DNA of 64,000 nucleotides from Acorus gramineus (Eukaryota; Streptophyta; Magnoliopsida; Acorales; Acoraceae): positions 4,827,813 through 4,891,812 of the forward strand of contig CM060852.1 in the NCBI GenBank assembly GCA_030737835.1, written 5' to 3'. Positions 37,203 to 47,899 of this stretch are shown here, one piece after another (position 1 is the first letter of the stretch; each line of letters opens with the position of its first letter). The translations under genes and the position numbers were made by a program. The notes under the pieces were generated by a model. That model ran no database searches. It was given only the letters and a program-made list of their open reading frames with translations, and was not told where the DNA came from.

Positions 37203-37465
37203 GATAATGTTACACCTGTTCTTTTTCCAGCGTTATATGCGTCCATCCAAATTCATCGAAGCATATGCTCACATTAATAGAATATATATTTCTATATAAA
37301 TTTTTTAGAATTTTAATAAATACATTCATGCAATTCATTGGAGTATATGCTTCACTTTTTATAAAAACATTACCCTATTAGATATACGTTTTTTCAAAAA
37401 TTTAAAGCACATGTAAACTGGAATTATGGCTGAAAACAGGGCTCCACATAACATTATCCCTTCAT
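37203..37465 (+). repeat. AT-rich dispersed repeat family R2, copy 1
   Basis: Starts GATAATGTTACACCTGTTC and ends near ACATAACATTATCC. It shares blocks CATGCAATTCATT, CATGTAAACTGGAATTATGG and GGCTGAAAACAGG-type sequence with 53390-54380, where the same repeat is split by another element. Terminal GATAATGTTAC / GTAACATTATC blocks are inverted. Confidence 0.55.
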
Positions 37466-37752
37466 TTTAAGAGCGCTGATATGCACATAGTCCATTTTAC
37501 AGCCCGTTTTGCAGCCCTATACGCTATGATAACGTAGTTTATACTGCACTATTATAGTGTATAGAGTTCAATCATAGTGTATGACCTATTTTTTTTTTTA
37601 TTTTTCAATATGAAAAAAAATATACTACTGTATCTCAGTATATACTTCATTTCATATAACAGCATGCACTTCAAAGGGTGAGAGTGATTTTTTTTTAAAA
37701 AAAAAAGAAAAATGGGACGGATTGCAATGGGGCTGCCTGTATCTTTTTATTT

Positions 37753-38025
37753 AGAGTGCTGTTACACTTATTTTTTTCTCAGTCCAAAATATAGTCCTAT
37801 ATATCTATCCATGAAACATATACCTCGTTAGACATTGTATCTACCTCGTTAGACATTTTCTTATACTTATTAAAAATGGGTTTATTCAATTCGAAACGGA
37901 GAGATATACATTTTTTTATCAAAGCATATACTTCATTAAATAATGTTTACTATTTTAAAAAAATAAAAACATGTTTGGTTTGAGTTATGATTGGTAAAAA
38001 AAAACCGAGTCTTAACATTTTCCTT
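37753..38025 (+). repeat. AT-rich dispersed repeat family R1, copy 2
   Basis: Same order of blocks as 25106-25388: GAGTGCTGTTACACT, CTCAGTCCAAAA, ATATACCTCGTTAGAC (here locally repeated), then TTTAAAAAAATAAAAACATG and CATTTTCC. No ORF. Confidence 0.6.
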
Positions 38026-38439
38026 AAATTAATGGGCATTGATACTTGATACAATCAATTGCACGTGCATGAGAAACTCAGTCTAACATTTTCCTTAAAT
38101 TAACATGTTTGGTTTAGCCCCGATTATAGTTGTCACGTCACTAATGTAGTGCATGAAATAATATTAAATCACTATATGTTCTACTATCGACACACACACA
38201 CACACGGTGCAAACACCGTACCTCCTTTTGATACATTGCTACCTTGTAATCACTGTATAATTGGAGTGCATTTAATCATGTGCAGAAAAAAGAAGGATCA
38301 TAATTCACGGGAAATATGTGATTTCATAGGATGATTATTTTAACTGTCTGATTAACATCTATTAATCAGATGATAATAAGAAGGTGACCGCATCTAATGG
38401 AAGGGGGGTATGGTAACTGCATCTTATCATATACATGTA

Positions 38440-39430
38440 CATAACCGATTAGGTGTGGCAGTGTCCTAGTTGTGCTAGTTGTGCGACAGGGTTTTTCAAC
38501 TGTCAGATCTATGGACTCCGGATCTGATGGTCAGTTCTGTTTTGATAAAGAAACATAGAAACTTGTCAACCAGGTCAACAAGTGACTCCAATTTAAACCA
38601 CTTTTCAACCCCAAAATTTCTCTCATCTCATATTTTTTCACCCAAAAAATGAAAAGACCAAAAGTCTTCATGTGATCTCATATTGTCTAAGGTGAAGAAG
38701 CAACCCCAACCCGCGCCGGCCCCTCCCGCCGCTGGTCAGCCCCCCCTCCCCTGCCAGTTAGCCAACCCCTTTCCCGCGACGATCTGCCCCACCTCCTCGG
38801 TCGGTCAGCCCCACCCGCTAGTATTTTCAAATCTGAGTTGCTTGAAATACATGGTTTTTTCAGATCTAAGACTTGTTTTAAAGATTTATGTTCAAATCTA
38901 GCTTTCTTTTCTCTTTCGTTTGCAAATCTAGAGTTTATTCAGATCTAGGGTTTGTTTTTTTCACACTTGTTTTAAAATCTGGGTTTGTGGGACATTCTTT
39001 CTATTTTAGATTTGTTTTACAAATCTGAGTTTTTCAAACATACTTTTACGTTTTATAACAGAGCCAAACTTGTTTATGTACAAATGGATAGAGCTTTGCT
39101 TCTTCTCTGTTTCACAGTCCTCACTTTTGTTTTATGCTTTTTTGTTCATTTTTTTGATGTATATGTATGTAATCCTTTATTTCATGTCTTCACATAACAA
39201 TGAAGATGCCCCGCAACATTTTGATGTAGGTATAATAATGCAACTTCTTCTCTGTTTTCACTCTTCTTTTTTTTTGCTTCACTCTGATGGATGTAATAGT
39301 TGATGTAGAACTTTATGAATGTAATCAGATATTTTGGATGTAGTACTCGATGGATGTAATGGTTGATGTAGAACTTGATGGATGCAAAATTTGATCCCAG
39401 TGATCTTATTTGTTATAAGTTTAAAGATTT
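38440..39430 (+). other. GC-rich Pro-coding patch and TCAGATCTAGGG-type leader; possible TE
   Basis: 38695-38820 is very C-rich and would encode a Pro-rich stretch, but has no ATG and runs into an AT-rich tract with repeated (T)CAGATCTA(A/G) motifs. 39285-39395 carries an imperfect tandem repeat of GATGGATGTAATxGTTGATGTAGAAC. The mix suggests the 5' part of a transposon or a captured gene fragment. No family assigned. Confidence 0.3.
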
Positions 39431-39686
39431 TTCTACACACACACACAATGGGGCTCTAAAACAGGCGCCCACTTTTCAAACAATGCGGTCGAGTGGAAGT
39501 ACACCCAATGAAGGGCTGTGATTCAAATCAAATGAAATCATTTCTCTACTGAGAAAGTGAGATCACTTAAACCAAACCAAACCACCAACCCAAGTTAAAC
39601 AACCTAAACTAAGTTAACACAACCCAACCCCTCTCTCTCAACCCATTCTCTGTCTCTCCCCCCTGAAACAACCATGAAAGATGAAA

Positions 39687-40440
39687 CCCTTGAATCTCAT
39701 AAAAATTCATTGACATCATTTAAATGTCATTTATAAGTTATTCTTAGATTTTATTGTATCATATCTTTTATATATCAATCACATGTCAATCTATTCACAC
39801 ATCTTTATTCCTACATTACTAATATCCTTAACTAATTGATATTGGATACACTCACCTACTTATAATATTAAAAAAATTTAAAAAATATATTTATTTTTAA
39901 AAACAATTAGTCATTCACTAGATCAACCTAACCCAATAAATAATAAAACAAAATAAACGAACATATCAAATACTCATACAAAAAAAATCTATATTATTAT
40001 TATTATTATTATTATTACTATTACTGTATAAAAGTCTCTTAACTCAAAAATTTGTTAAATAACCATTTTATCTCTAACAATCCATCCAATCCCATTACCA
40101 TCTATTCACACCACTTTAATCACAATCATTTCACCATTTTACCCCTTGAATCCCATAAAAATTCATTCACATCATTTAAATTTCATTTATAATCTATTCT
40201 AATACATAGATTTTATCATATCATATCTTTTATATATCAATCCCATGCCAATCCATTCACACATCTTTATTCCTACACTTCTAATATCCTCAACGAATTG
40301 ATATTGGATACACTCACCTACTTATAATATTAAAAAAATTAAAAAAATATATTCATTTTTAAGACAATTAGTCATTCACTATATCAACCTAACCCAATAC
40401 ATCATAAAACAAAATAAACAAACGGATCAAATACTCATAC
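39687..40440 (+). repeat. ~300-bp direct duplication, offset ~457 bp
   Basis: Copy 1 (39687-39979) and copy 2 (40142-40440) share CATAAAAATTCATT, ATCTTTTATATATCAATC, ACACATCTTTATTCCTAC, GATATTGGATACACTCACCT and AAATACTCATAC in the same order with moderate divergence. An (ATT)n run (39989-40017) and unique sequence lie between. No coding signal. They could be the ends of a decayed element or a plain segmental duplication. Confidence 0.85.
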
Positions 40441-40639
40441 AAAAAAAAAAGGATTTAATTTTTTTTTTCAGATACCCCTCTTTACGCCTAATAGATAAAA
40501 ATATATAACGATTATTAATGACAATCAGTAATTCATAGTAACAATGCAACCCAATAAAAAAAAAACATGTAAAATACTCATACACCAAAAAAAAAAATTG
40601 ATTGTAAAAAAAAGAAGAAAGGACTACATGAATGTTCAA

Positions 40640-40768
40640 TGAGCGTCGCAACCCCTTTTATAACATCATTTATGGTCCCACCTTGTTATCCACCCGCACA
40701 AAGGACTACAAAGGGCATCACAACCCTTTTTATAGCCTCATTTATGGTACCAGCTCGTTAGCCACCAA
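40640..40768 (+). repeat. ~70-bp tandem duplication
   Basis: CGCAACCCCTTTTATAACATC and CATCACAACCCTTTTTATAGC, each followed by TCATTTATGGT, a CTCGTTA/CTTGTTA block and CCACC, repeat at an offset of about 70 bp. Open in one frame but with no other coding evidence. Confidence 0.7.
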
Positions 40769-40844
40769 TATTTACTATGACGAGACATATCTTTTTTTTT
40801 TTTTTATGAATAAATATTTTTTTTCTTAATTAAATTTTTTTCTA

Positions 40845-40935
40845 TTAATAGACGACAAGACTCTAATCTAAATCTCCTTATTAAAGAGAGAGTAACTCTC
40901 CCATCCTACCAAGAAGAGTCTCGTTACATATATCT
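40845..40935 (-). repeat. SINE-like family S2, copy 2
   Basis: On the - strand GGTAGGATGGGAGAGTTAC, CTCTTTAATAAGGAG and TAGAGTCTTGTCG follow the order of the copies at 26868-26958 and 63095-63180. TAGAGTCTTG is B-box-like. Low divergence from the 63-kb copy over the TCTTGT end. Confidence 0.3.
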
Positions 40936-41519
40936 TATTGCAGGGTCTTTGGTTTGCGAAAAATCACCTAGTCTTTCGATGGATGATGGTTAAAAACATT
41001 TTCTATATTGGGAGAAAATTCACTGTTGAGGAGTAGGGAGGCTTCATTTAGGGAAAAGGTGGGTGTCCTATGGAAGATCCCCCTTCTACAATGTCTAACT
41101 CCTAAGCCCAGTTAGGATTGAGAATTAAGTTATTATGAGTTTATGACTATTCTAATATAAATAAGGATAAAACGATTTTTAGTTTGGTTGTGTTTTGAAT
41201 TATTCTCGTTAGGAAACGTAATAATAAAATTTGTGTTGTTTGGATAAAATTTGAATAATGTGTGGATAAGAATTTATAAAAGCTAAAAAAATAATGGCAG
41301 TTGATTCATAAGAAGTGATTACAGTTGATTTGACAGTGGACCCACATATTTTTTTGGGTTGAATAACCTGTAATAGTTTAATTTCAGGGGTTGACTGGAA
41401 TCTATATATCACTTTATATTAGTTAATTTTGATATACAAATTCTCATTTATTCTGGCATTTCAAACACTCATTTGAGGTTGTTCCATCTTATCCTCATTT
41501 ATCCCAACCCCTATTCTGT

Positions 41520-41670
41520 ATCCAAATATGGGCGTAATGGTTCTCCCTATTGTCCTATTGGCCGTTATTTTGTTACTATGCTAGTGCTTTGAACATTTCC
41601 TATATCTTGAATAAATTTATAGGACAATGCCTACCTTTTCATTTGAAAAAAACAAAACAAAAGTCTTGTT
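41520..41670 (+). mobile_element. Retroposon (LINE) 3' tail
   Basis: TTGTTACTATGCTAGTGCTTTG-style T-rich 3' UTR, an AATAAATTTATAGG block, CTACCTTTTCATTTG and then an A-rich tail (41647-41662). This is typical of a severely 5'-truncated LINE, but has no coding portion. Confidence 0.3.
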
Positions 41671-41819
41671 AGAAAACCTTTTACGTATCTTAAAAAAAAG
41701 TTCATATAATTTATTGAAGTATATATTTTATCTTTTATAAAAGAACATACCGGTATATTGTTTTGAAAAAAAAAGGGTGGGGACTGTGTTAAACGGGGAT
41801 GTGTCTAATATTTTTGAAA

Positions 41820-42050
41820 AATATTACACTAAGTCATTTTTACACTCTAAAACGCAGACCACACATGTTTTTAATTTTTTAAATAGTAAACATTATCTAA
41901 TAAAATATATGTTGGATGAAAAAGTAGATATTGATTTATTTAGAATTGAATGAACGTATTTTTAACAAGTGTAAGAAAATAATTTAAAGAGATACTTCAC
42001 TGGATGGTAAACGATGTAGATGAGACTGTATTTGAGACGCCCATCATTTT
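41820..42050 (-). repeat. AT-rich dispersed repeat family R1, copy 3 (inverted)
   Basis: Reading the - strand: CACTTGTTAAAAATACGTTC, then ATCTAC-type blocks, AATAGTAAACATTATC on the + strand and ACATGTTTTTAATTTTTT match the order of copies 1 and 2. It ends within about 100 bp of the NBP35 transcript start, so it may overlap that promoter. Confidence 0.45.
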
Positions 42051-42069
42051 TACGTCCAATTAAGCAGTC

Positions 42070-42180
42070 CATGAGACTAAACTGATCCGGCCCATCAACA
42101 CTGACCGCCAATTTCTAGGGTTTCTTTTCTTGTTCTCTCTCTTCAATACAGACACACAGAAACACAGAGAGGATCTTCTA
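42070..42180 (+). promoter_or_regulatory. NBP35 5' leader / proximal promoter
   Basis: CT-rich sequence (TTCTCTCTCTTCAATAC) leads into the ATG. CCGGCCCATCAAC near 42090 contains a GGCCCA site-II-type element common in promoters of plant housekeeping genes. No TATA box was found, in keeping with such promoters. Confidence 0.4.
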
Positions 42181-45100
42181 ATGGCGAACGGACACAAAGG
42201 AGAGATCCCCGACAACGCAAACGAGCGTAAGCTCTCTTCATCCATCGCTGCTCCTTCAATTTTAGACAACCCTTGTTTGATTTGCTTTAATTTCCGTGTG
42301 TGTGCAAACCCTAGATTGCCCGGGCACCGAATCAGAGTCGGCAGGGAAGTCCGATGCGTGCAAAGGATGCCCTAACCAAGACGTCTGCGCTACTGCGCCG
42401 AAGGGCCCCGACCCAGGTTTCCCCTTCTTTTGCTATATGTGTTTTCATTTCTTCTTCATTTTTGTGATCCTATGTTGGTGCACTGGTTGGTTGGGTTGTT
42501 TTTTTTGGTCTGTATTGGGTGTCGGAGAAAAAAAAAATTAGTGCTTTTGTACTGAATTTATTTGATTTGAGTGCGTTTAGGGTTTTGTGTGGTCAATCGC
42601 CATTGGACTGAACTATTATGGTGGAAATAAATGAATTGATGGTGTTTTTGTTGTTGGAATAATCTGTATTGTTGTCAATTTTGTTTCACATGCAATTAAA
42701 TTTATTGGAATTATTTAGTTTTATAATAGTTTAATATATACACATCTTGGAACTACCTTTTTCTCCCCCATCTCCTTAGGGTTAGCAGTGGGGACCTGTT
42801 TGAAATGCAGCTTTCCACTTAGTGCTGTTTTTAGAATTAGATTTTCAAGAAGCATACATTTATATTCTTGAAAAGTTCCATATTTTTACTGTTTATCATT
42901 AAACGTTGTGGTTTAACTGCAATCATTTGGGGCGTTGGAAATACGTTTGGGCTAATTTGATTATTCAACCAAAACATGTTTCCAAACGCTATCTGCTTAT
43001 TTTCAATTTTTACGTGTTGTCTTCGATTTTTGTGTGTGTGTGGGGGGGGGGGGGGGGGGTGGTCGTGCGTGATCTACTTGGGACTGTGGGAGTTCACAGG
43101 CGTTGTTGGTGACTTTGTCCTGGGACATACTGAGCTTCATGCATAAGAAAATGAGGAGGTAGTATCATGAACTTTAAGGAACATAGACAGTGTTGACCTT
43201 TCTAATAGTTCATGTCCTAATCAGGCCTAGAGTTGAATTATAGTGGTTTGAGTTGAATTGTTTTTAAATGACTACAGCCCTATATAGCATAGGTTCAGTG
43301 TTGCACACGGCAAATAGAAATCTGGGTAGTAGCGTGTAATATTACAAATGTCTGAATTTGTAGCGTGCAATGCATCCTCCCACATCTGATTAGCAATGTC
43401 ATCGTGCCATGCAATAACTTACTCATGTTGTGTAACTTGGGATTTGAGTTCCTCATAAGAATCAGAACCTGCATCCTCCCGTTTTGGCATTGTGGGGGTG
43501 CCTCATCCTTTTTTGGATTCGCAATGTTGAACTCTTCTGCAGAGGTAGCAATACAATCAAAATCTAGCTTCTTTGTGATTTGTATGGTTGGGAAGGATGC
43601 ACTTCGAAGATAGTAAAAGAAGCTGTCAAGATGCCTATGCACTCAATTACATTCCGAATTATGAATTGAGATGTCTAAAACCCTATTTTTCATTTCTTGA
43701 CCAATTTGTGGTTCATGTTCCTTCAAATGATTGCACAATCTCTGTTGGGAGGGGGGGAGTGTTGGGAATTGCAGGTCTGTTTGGACAACCAGCTCAGGCA
43801 AAGAAGGGATCTGGAAAAAACTTTCCTTGCAATATATTCTTCAAAAAATGATAAAGCCAGGTGATAGTGACCTAAGCAACTGTACCCCATGAGAAGAAAT
43901 ATTTCTTAGAAATTTCATAAATTCATTTTTTTAGTGTTTGAATTTCTCCCTCATCATCAGGCACAGAAAATAAAATGAATCTAAAATGAATCATTCTGCT
44001 TAGTCGCAAAGAATGAGGAATGTTACATGAACGGATTAACCCGTAGCTCAGTGGTTGACAAGAGAAGTTACAATCAAAAGGTCATGGGTTTGAGTCTCAA
44101 CGTCTACAAAAAAAAATGCTTATCCTACAGTTGGTACATAACAATCCATAAATTGAAATATTGGACGAACATTGTCATGTCTCCTTCAATATGAAAGAAA
44201 GGAGATTGTTTTAAAAGAAGCACCTCATATTCAGGCAAGTAATTATAACTAGACCCATTTAACACAATAGAAGTAGATGTAATATGTATAATCTACCTAT
44301 ATACACCCATTCGGATACGTAATATTTGGAGGCAGCAAAAAGTATGATCCCGTGCACAGTCCATGGTTATATTGTGAAATGAGTGGAGCAATATTCCACT
44401 ATCTTTTGGGAGCGATATTCCAATATCGAATGACCTTTGGATCGGGGAAACGGCATTAAAGGAATGATTTCTGGCTATATTTCAGATTGCTCAGGATAGA
44501 GATGGAGGGGGTGATCAATTCTGGTCTCCACGCGGAGAAACTGGCTTTTGGGAGGTTGGGTTCGTCATAACCTGAACGATGATGAGGTAGAGAGTTATCT
44601 CGAGCTACTCGAACTTCTGTAGGGGCGTTCGGTAGTTCCATCAAGGAGGGACGAAATAGTTTGGAGGCCAAAGCCAGTCGAGGGGTTCTCTGTAAGGAGC
44701 AGCTATCATTGGTTGCGTAGGGATCCTGATCAATGTTGCCACAGCTATGAAGTACAATGAGATTTGGAGGTGCCATATTCCACTGAAGGTTAAGTCATTT
44801 ATGTGGATGATGTTCCTTGATAGAATCCTTACAAGAGATTGAATTGCTCAATGGGCTCCAGTGGTAGACAAAAGATGCGTCTTGTGCAGGGAGGAGGATA
44901 AGTCAGTTGCGCATCTATTCGTATTATGCCTGATTACGCGAGGAGTTTGGTCTTGGCTCCACTCGGCTATAGGCATGGAGTGCAACTTCTCGTCGATTGA
45001 GGAGTTGTGGGTGGCAGGCCGGGCGCTAAGGACTGCAGGTGACAAGAGTATGCGGGCAAAGGTTTCTGAATGCTTTGTTCCGGCAATGGTTTGGTCCCTT

Positions 45101-47604
45101 TGGCTTACAAGAAATGGGGTCTCCTTTCGTGGGGATTCACTGTATGCGGAGAATGTTTGGGAGTCCACCATCAGGTTTATCCGGGATTGGGGGAGGTATT
45201 GCACGGGAGTGGCGACCATTGTTTTGCAGGGGAGTATGTTAATCATTCAGGAGTGAGGGTGAGGCTCTTTGGTAGATCTCTCTTCTACCGGAGCACTTCT
45301 TTTCGTTGTCTTGATTGTATTTCCCAATTTTGGATCATATTCCTATTTTGAATAGAAGATGAAGGCCTACCGTTTATTTAAAAAAAAAAAAAATATTCCA
45401 CTATCACTATACATGGCCACTCGTATCAAAATTTCAACATCTTAGATAAAGCATATATATGCAGAATTGCTCGCATTTCTTTTTAAATTCTCATTCAGTT
45501 TCATAGCGTATTCTAATTGGTATAAACAATGTAATAAGAAGTTCCAATTTTTCTGTTAGTTATTAGAATTCTAGAACATATTCTTCTGACAGATGGGACT
45601 ACCACTCTTTTTTGGTTAACTAAATAAAGAAACACTAGTTATAAAGTATTACTATCCTATTTTTCTTTGGACACTTAGCAAATAAATTGGCTTTCACATT
45701 CTGCTCCTTCTCTAGGAGATTCTTGAGGTATCTATGCTCTAAAGAACCACGTAATATCTAAGGTCAGTTTTGTGGTAGCTCTGAAATCCAGATAAATTGT
45801 TGTTGCCTTGTTCATCTTGAATTCTAATGATGAATCTTGCAATTACAATACTAATTGCTTTCGTTTCTCCAAGTACATTGCATTTTGGGAAAGCTAACAA
45901 TAGCTGCAGTAGATATTTGGTGTCCTATCCTCTCCTGATATTTTAGAACTTGCTCCTACACCTTTTCCCCAAGTTTTTTTTTTTTTTTCAATATTCCTGA
46001 TTGTTGTTTCTTGAAATAAACATTTGCTCTTGCTCTCTTCCATGCCTCTGCTACCCCTTGCATTTTGTGCTAGTAATTGCAAGAAACTTGTACAGAGGTT
46101 AAATGCTGTCAATTGATGGATTGCATCACCTTTACCCTCAGTTTTCCTTTATGATAATGATCATTCATTTGAAGGTGGAGCCAGTGGAGTGTCACACCCT
46201 CTCAACCACTTTCCTGTTGAGCTAGCAAATGACTTGTACTTGGTTGGATATGGTGTATTATTGAGAAATTTATGGAGGTTGATGGTGCTATAACATTAAA
46301 GAAGAGTAGCATAATTGTAAAGCTGGCCCCGTATTAGTAGTGTTTAGAGCCTTCATAATGCTGCTGATGATATCATTATGGTCATTTTCTGATTCTCCGG
46401 CTGCATACTGGTTCTACTCCAGTTTACAATTGGGAATTTCCTTTATGCAATGCGAAGCCCCTTGGCTTTCTTCCACATTTATGATGATTCTTTAATAATT
46501 CCGATTTGTTATTTTGTTATGTATTAGTCGAATGTAAATTTTTTTGTAACTCTCACTCTTGCTCGCTGATCCAAAACTCTAAATCTAGATCTTCAGGTCC
46601 TAAATCTTAAAACTCTTACAAGCTCACTTTTCTACACCCCACTGCATCACAACTTTTAAAACACACAATGTATTTATTGATCCGTCAACTTCACATTGGC
46701 AGATTTAGTTGCCATAGCCGAACGGATGGCCAATGTGAAGCACAAGATACTTATACTCTCAGGGAAAGGAGGGGTCGGCAAAAGCACGTTCTCGGCCCAG
46801 CTGTCCTTTGCGCTTTCAGGTCAAGACCATCAAGTAGGGCTCCTCGATGTCGACATATGTGGACCAAGCATCCCAAAAATGCTTGGCCTTGAAGGACAGG
46901 ACCTTCACCAGAGCAACCTTGGTTGGTCCCCCATCTATGTAGAGTCCAACCTTGGTGTCATGTCTATAGGCTTCATGCTTCCCCACCCTGATGAGGCAGT
47001 CATCTGGAGGGGACCTCGAAAGAATGGATTGATAAAACAATTCTTGAAAGACGTCGATTGGGGTGAGCTTGACTATCTGATTGTGGACGCTCCCCCTGGT
47101 ACATCCGATGAGCACATCTCAATCGTGCAGTTCCTCAAGGCCACTGGAATAGATGGTGCAGTGATTGTCACAACCCCACAACAGGTCTCTTTGATTGATG
47201 TCCGCAAAGAGATCAGTTTCTGCAAGAAAGTAGGAATCAGAGTTTTGGGTGTTGTCGAGAACATGAGCGAGTTGAGGCAGTCGATTGCAGACCTTAAATT
47301 CATGAGCACAAGTGAAAGTGGAGGTGAAGTTGATGCGACAGAGTTGGCGATGAAGATCATACGAGAGAGAGCTCCGGAACTGTTGAATTTGGTTGCTTGT
47401 AGTGAAGTTTTTGATCGAAGTAGAGGTGGAGCGAGTGGTATGTGTTTAGAGATGGGGGTGCCTTTCTTGGGGAAGGTCCCGTTGGATCCACAGCTTTGCA
47501 GGGCAGCAGAGGAAGGCGTTTCGTGCTTCTCAGATGAACAAAAATGCAGAGCGAGCGCACCTGCACTTAAAAGAATCATGGACAAGCTGCTTGCAACGAT
47601 TTAA
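42181..47604 (+). CDS. NBP35: Cytosolic Fe-S cluster assembly P-loop ATPase NBP35
   Basis: Exons 42181-42226, 42315-42416 and 46703-47604 join in frame to 349 aa ([17 protein letters not shown] ... MDKLLATI). NBP35 is the scaffold P-loop NTPase of the cytosolic iron-sulfur assembly (CIA) pathway, building 4Fe-4S clusters for cytosolic and nuclear proteins. Seen: an N-terminal ferredoxin-like Cys motif C-x13-C-x2-C-x5-C (residues 17-39), a deviant Walker [40 protein letters not shown] and [17 protein letters not shown]. The C-terminal CPxC motif of yeast/animal NBP35 is absent: [16 protein letters not shown] replaces the usual VENMSGFxCPxC. That absence is known from plant NBP35. Start chosen at the first ATG of the exon, matching the family N-terminus. 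Length is normal. Confidence 0.96.
43028..43062 (+). repeat. (GT)n followed by a poly(G) tract
   Basis: TGTGTGTGTG runs into about 18-19 consecutive G. Such a run could form a G-quadruplex on the coding (non-template) strand of the NBP35 intron. The exact length is assembly-sensitive. Confidence 0.85.
44040..44118 (+). mobile_element. tRNA-derived SINE-like sequence
   Basis: Has a good RNA polymerase III A box (GTAGCTCAGTGGTTGAC) and B box (GGGTTTGAGTCTC) at tRNA-like spacing, then CTAC and an A run at 44106-44114. There is no acceptor stem pairing or anticodon arm, so it is not a tRNA gene. Family unknown. Confidence 0.55.
44404..45391 (+). mobile_element. 5'-truncated LINE with poly(A) and 14-bp TSD
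   Basis: Flanked by identical AATATTCCACTATC at 44390-44403 and 45392-45405, with an A run just before the second copy: a textbook target-primed insertion. The coding remnant is the C-terminal part of plant L1 ORF2, including the zinc-knuckle-like zf-RVT region ([18 protein letters not shown], from 44879) and [11 protein letters not shown] (about 45101). The 5' two-thirds is missing and frames are interrupted upstream of 44861. The perfect duplication suggests a moderately recent insertion. It is in the same direction as NBP35. Confidence 0.9.
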
Positions 47605-47712
47605 TCGCTCTATAAGGTACTGCATCCACTGGCTTTTGAAATCATACATCTGATAACTTTTTATTAAGTCATGTTGAGTTCTTTATTGCCGCCAGTGGAT
47701 TATATATATATA

Positions 47713-47718
47713 AATAAA
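47713..47718 (+). terminator. NBP35 candidate polyadenylation signal
   Basis: AATAAA 109 bp after the NBP35 stop codon, in a T/A-rich 3' UTR. Confidence 0.5.
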
Positions 47719-47899
47719 ATGCATGTGACATGTTGGAAGGCTGAGTGGGGTATGGATGGGCATTAGATGCTTGAAACCAATGCAGATGGAGCTTTTATTG
47801 AATAGATTATTTTGTTCCACTGTGTATATTATATTTTGTAATTTATTACCAAGATGCTTCATCTTTTATGTTCTTTTGCAACTGTATCTTCCAGATCTA

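Larger units (their letters stand above)
42417..46702 (+). other. NBP35 intron 2 (4.29 kb) with nested repeats
   Basis: GT at 42417 and TTGGCAG ending at 46702. It contains a poly(G) tract (about 43041-43059), a SINE-like sequence (44040-44118) and a truncated LINE (44404-45391). The region 43300-43650 is open on the - strand over 115 codons (starting [20 protein letters not shown]); it may be decayed transposon coding sequence, but I cannot name the family. Confidence 0.85.

Noticed and set aside
38683-38901. Pro-rich 72-codon frame as a gene
   Set aside because: It lacks an ATG at the listed start and quickly runs into AT-rich sequence. It may be part of a transposon but nothing supports a protein.
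42130-42541. Alternative + strand frames at the start of NBP35
   Set aside because: They read through the exon 1 and exon 2 donors; only the spliced frame yields the conserved Cys motif.
43295-43642. 115-codon - strand frame in the NBP35 intron as a nested gene
   Set aside because: No recognised domain, no splice support and a transposon-rich setting; kept only as a possible decayed element.
44040-44118. Possible tRNA gene
   Set aside because: A and B boxes are good, but the acceptor stem does not pair and there is no anticodon arm; an A run follows. SINE-like is the better call.
44861-45256. 131-codon frame as a gene in the NBP35 intron
   Set aside because: It is the zf-RVT end of a 5'-truncated LINE, bounded by a target-site duplication.
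47073-47585. 170-codon antisense frame over NBP35
   Set aside because: It is a shadow of the real exon on the other strand; the sense frame gives a full NBP35 protein.
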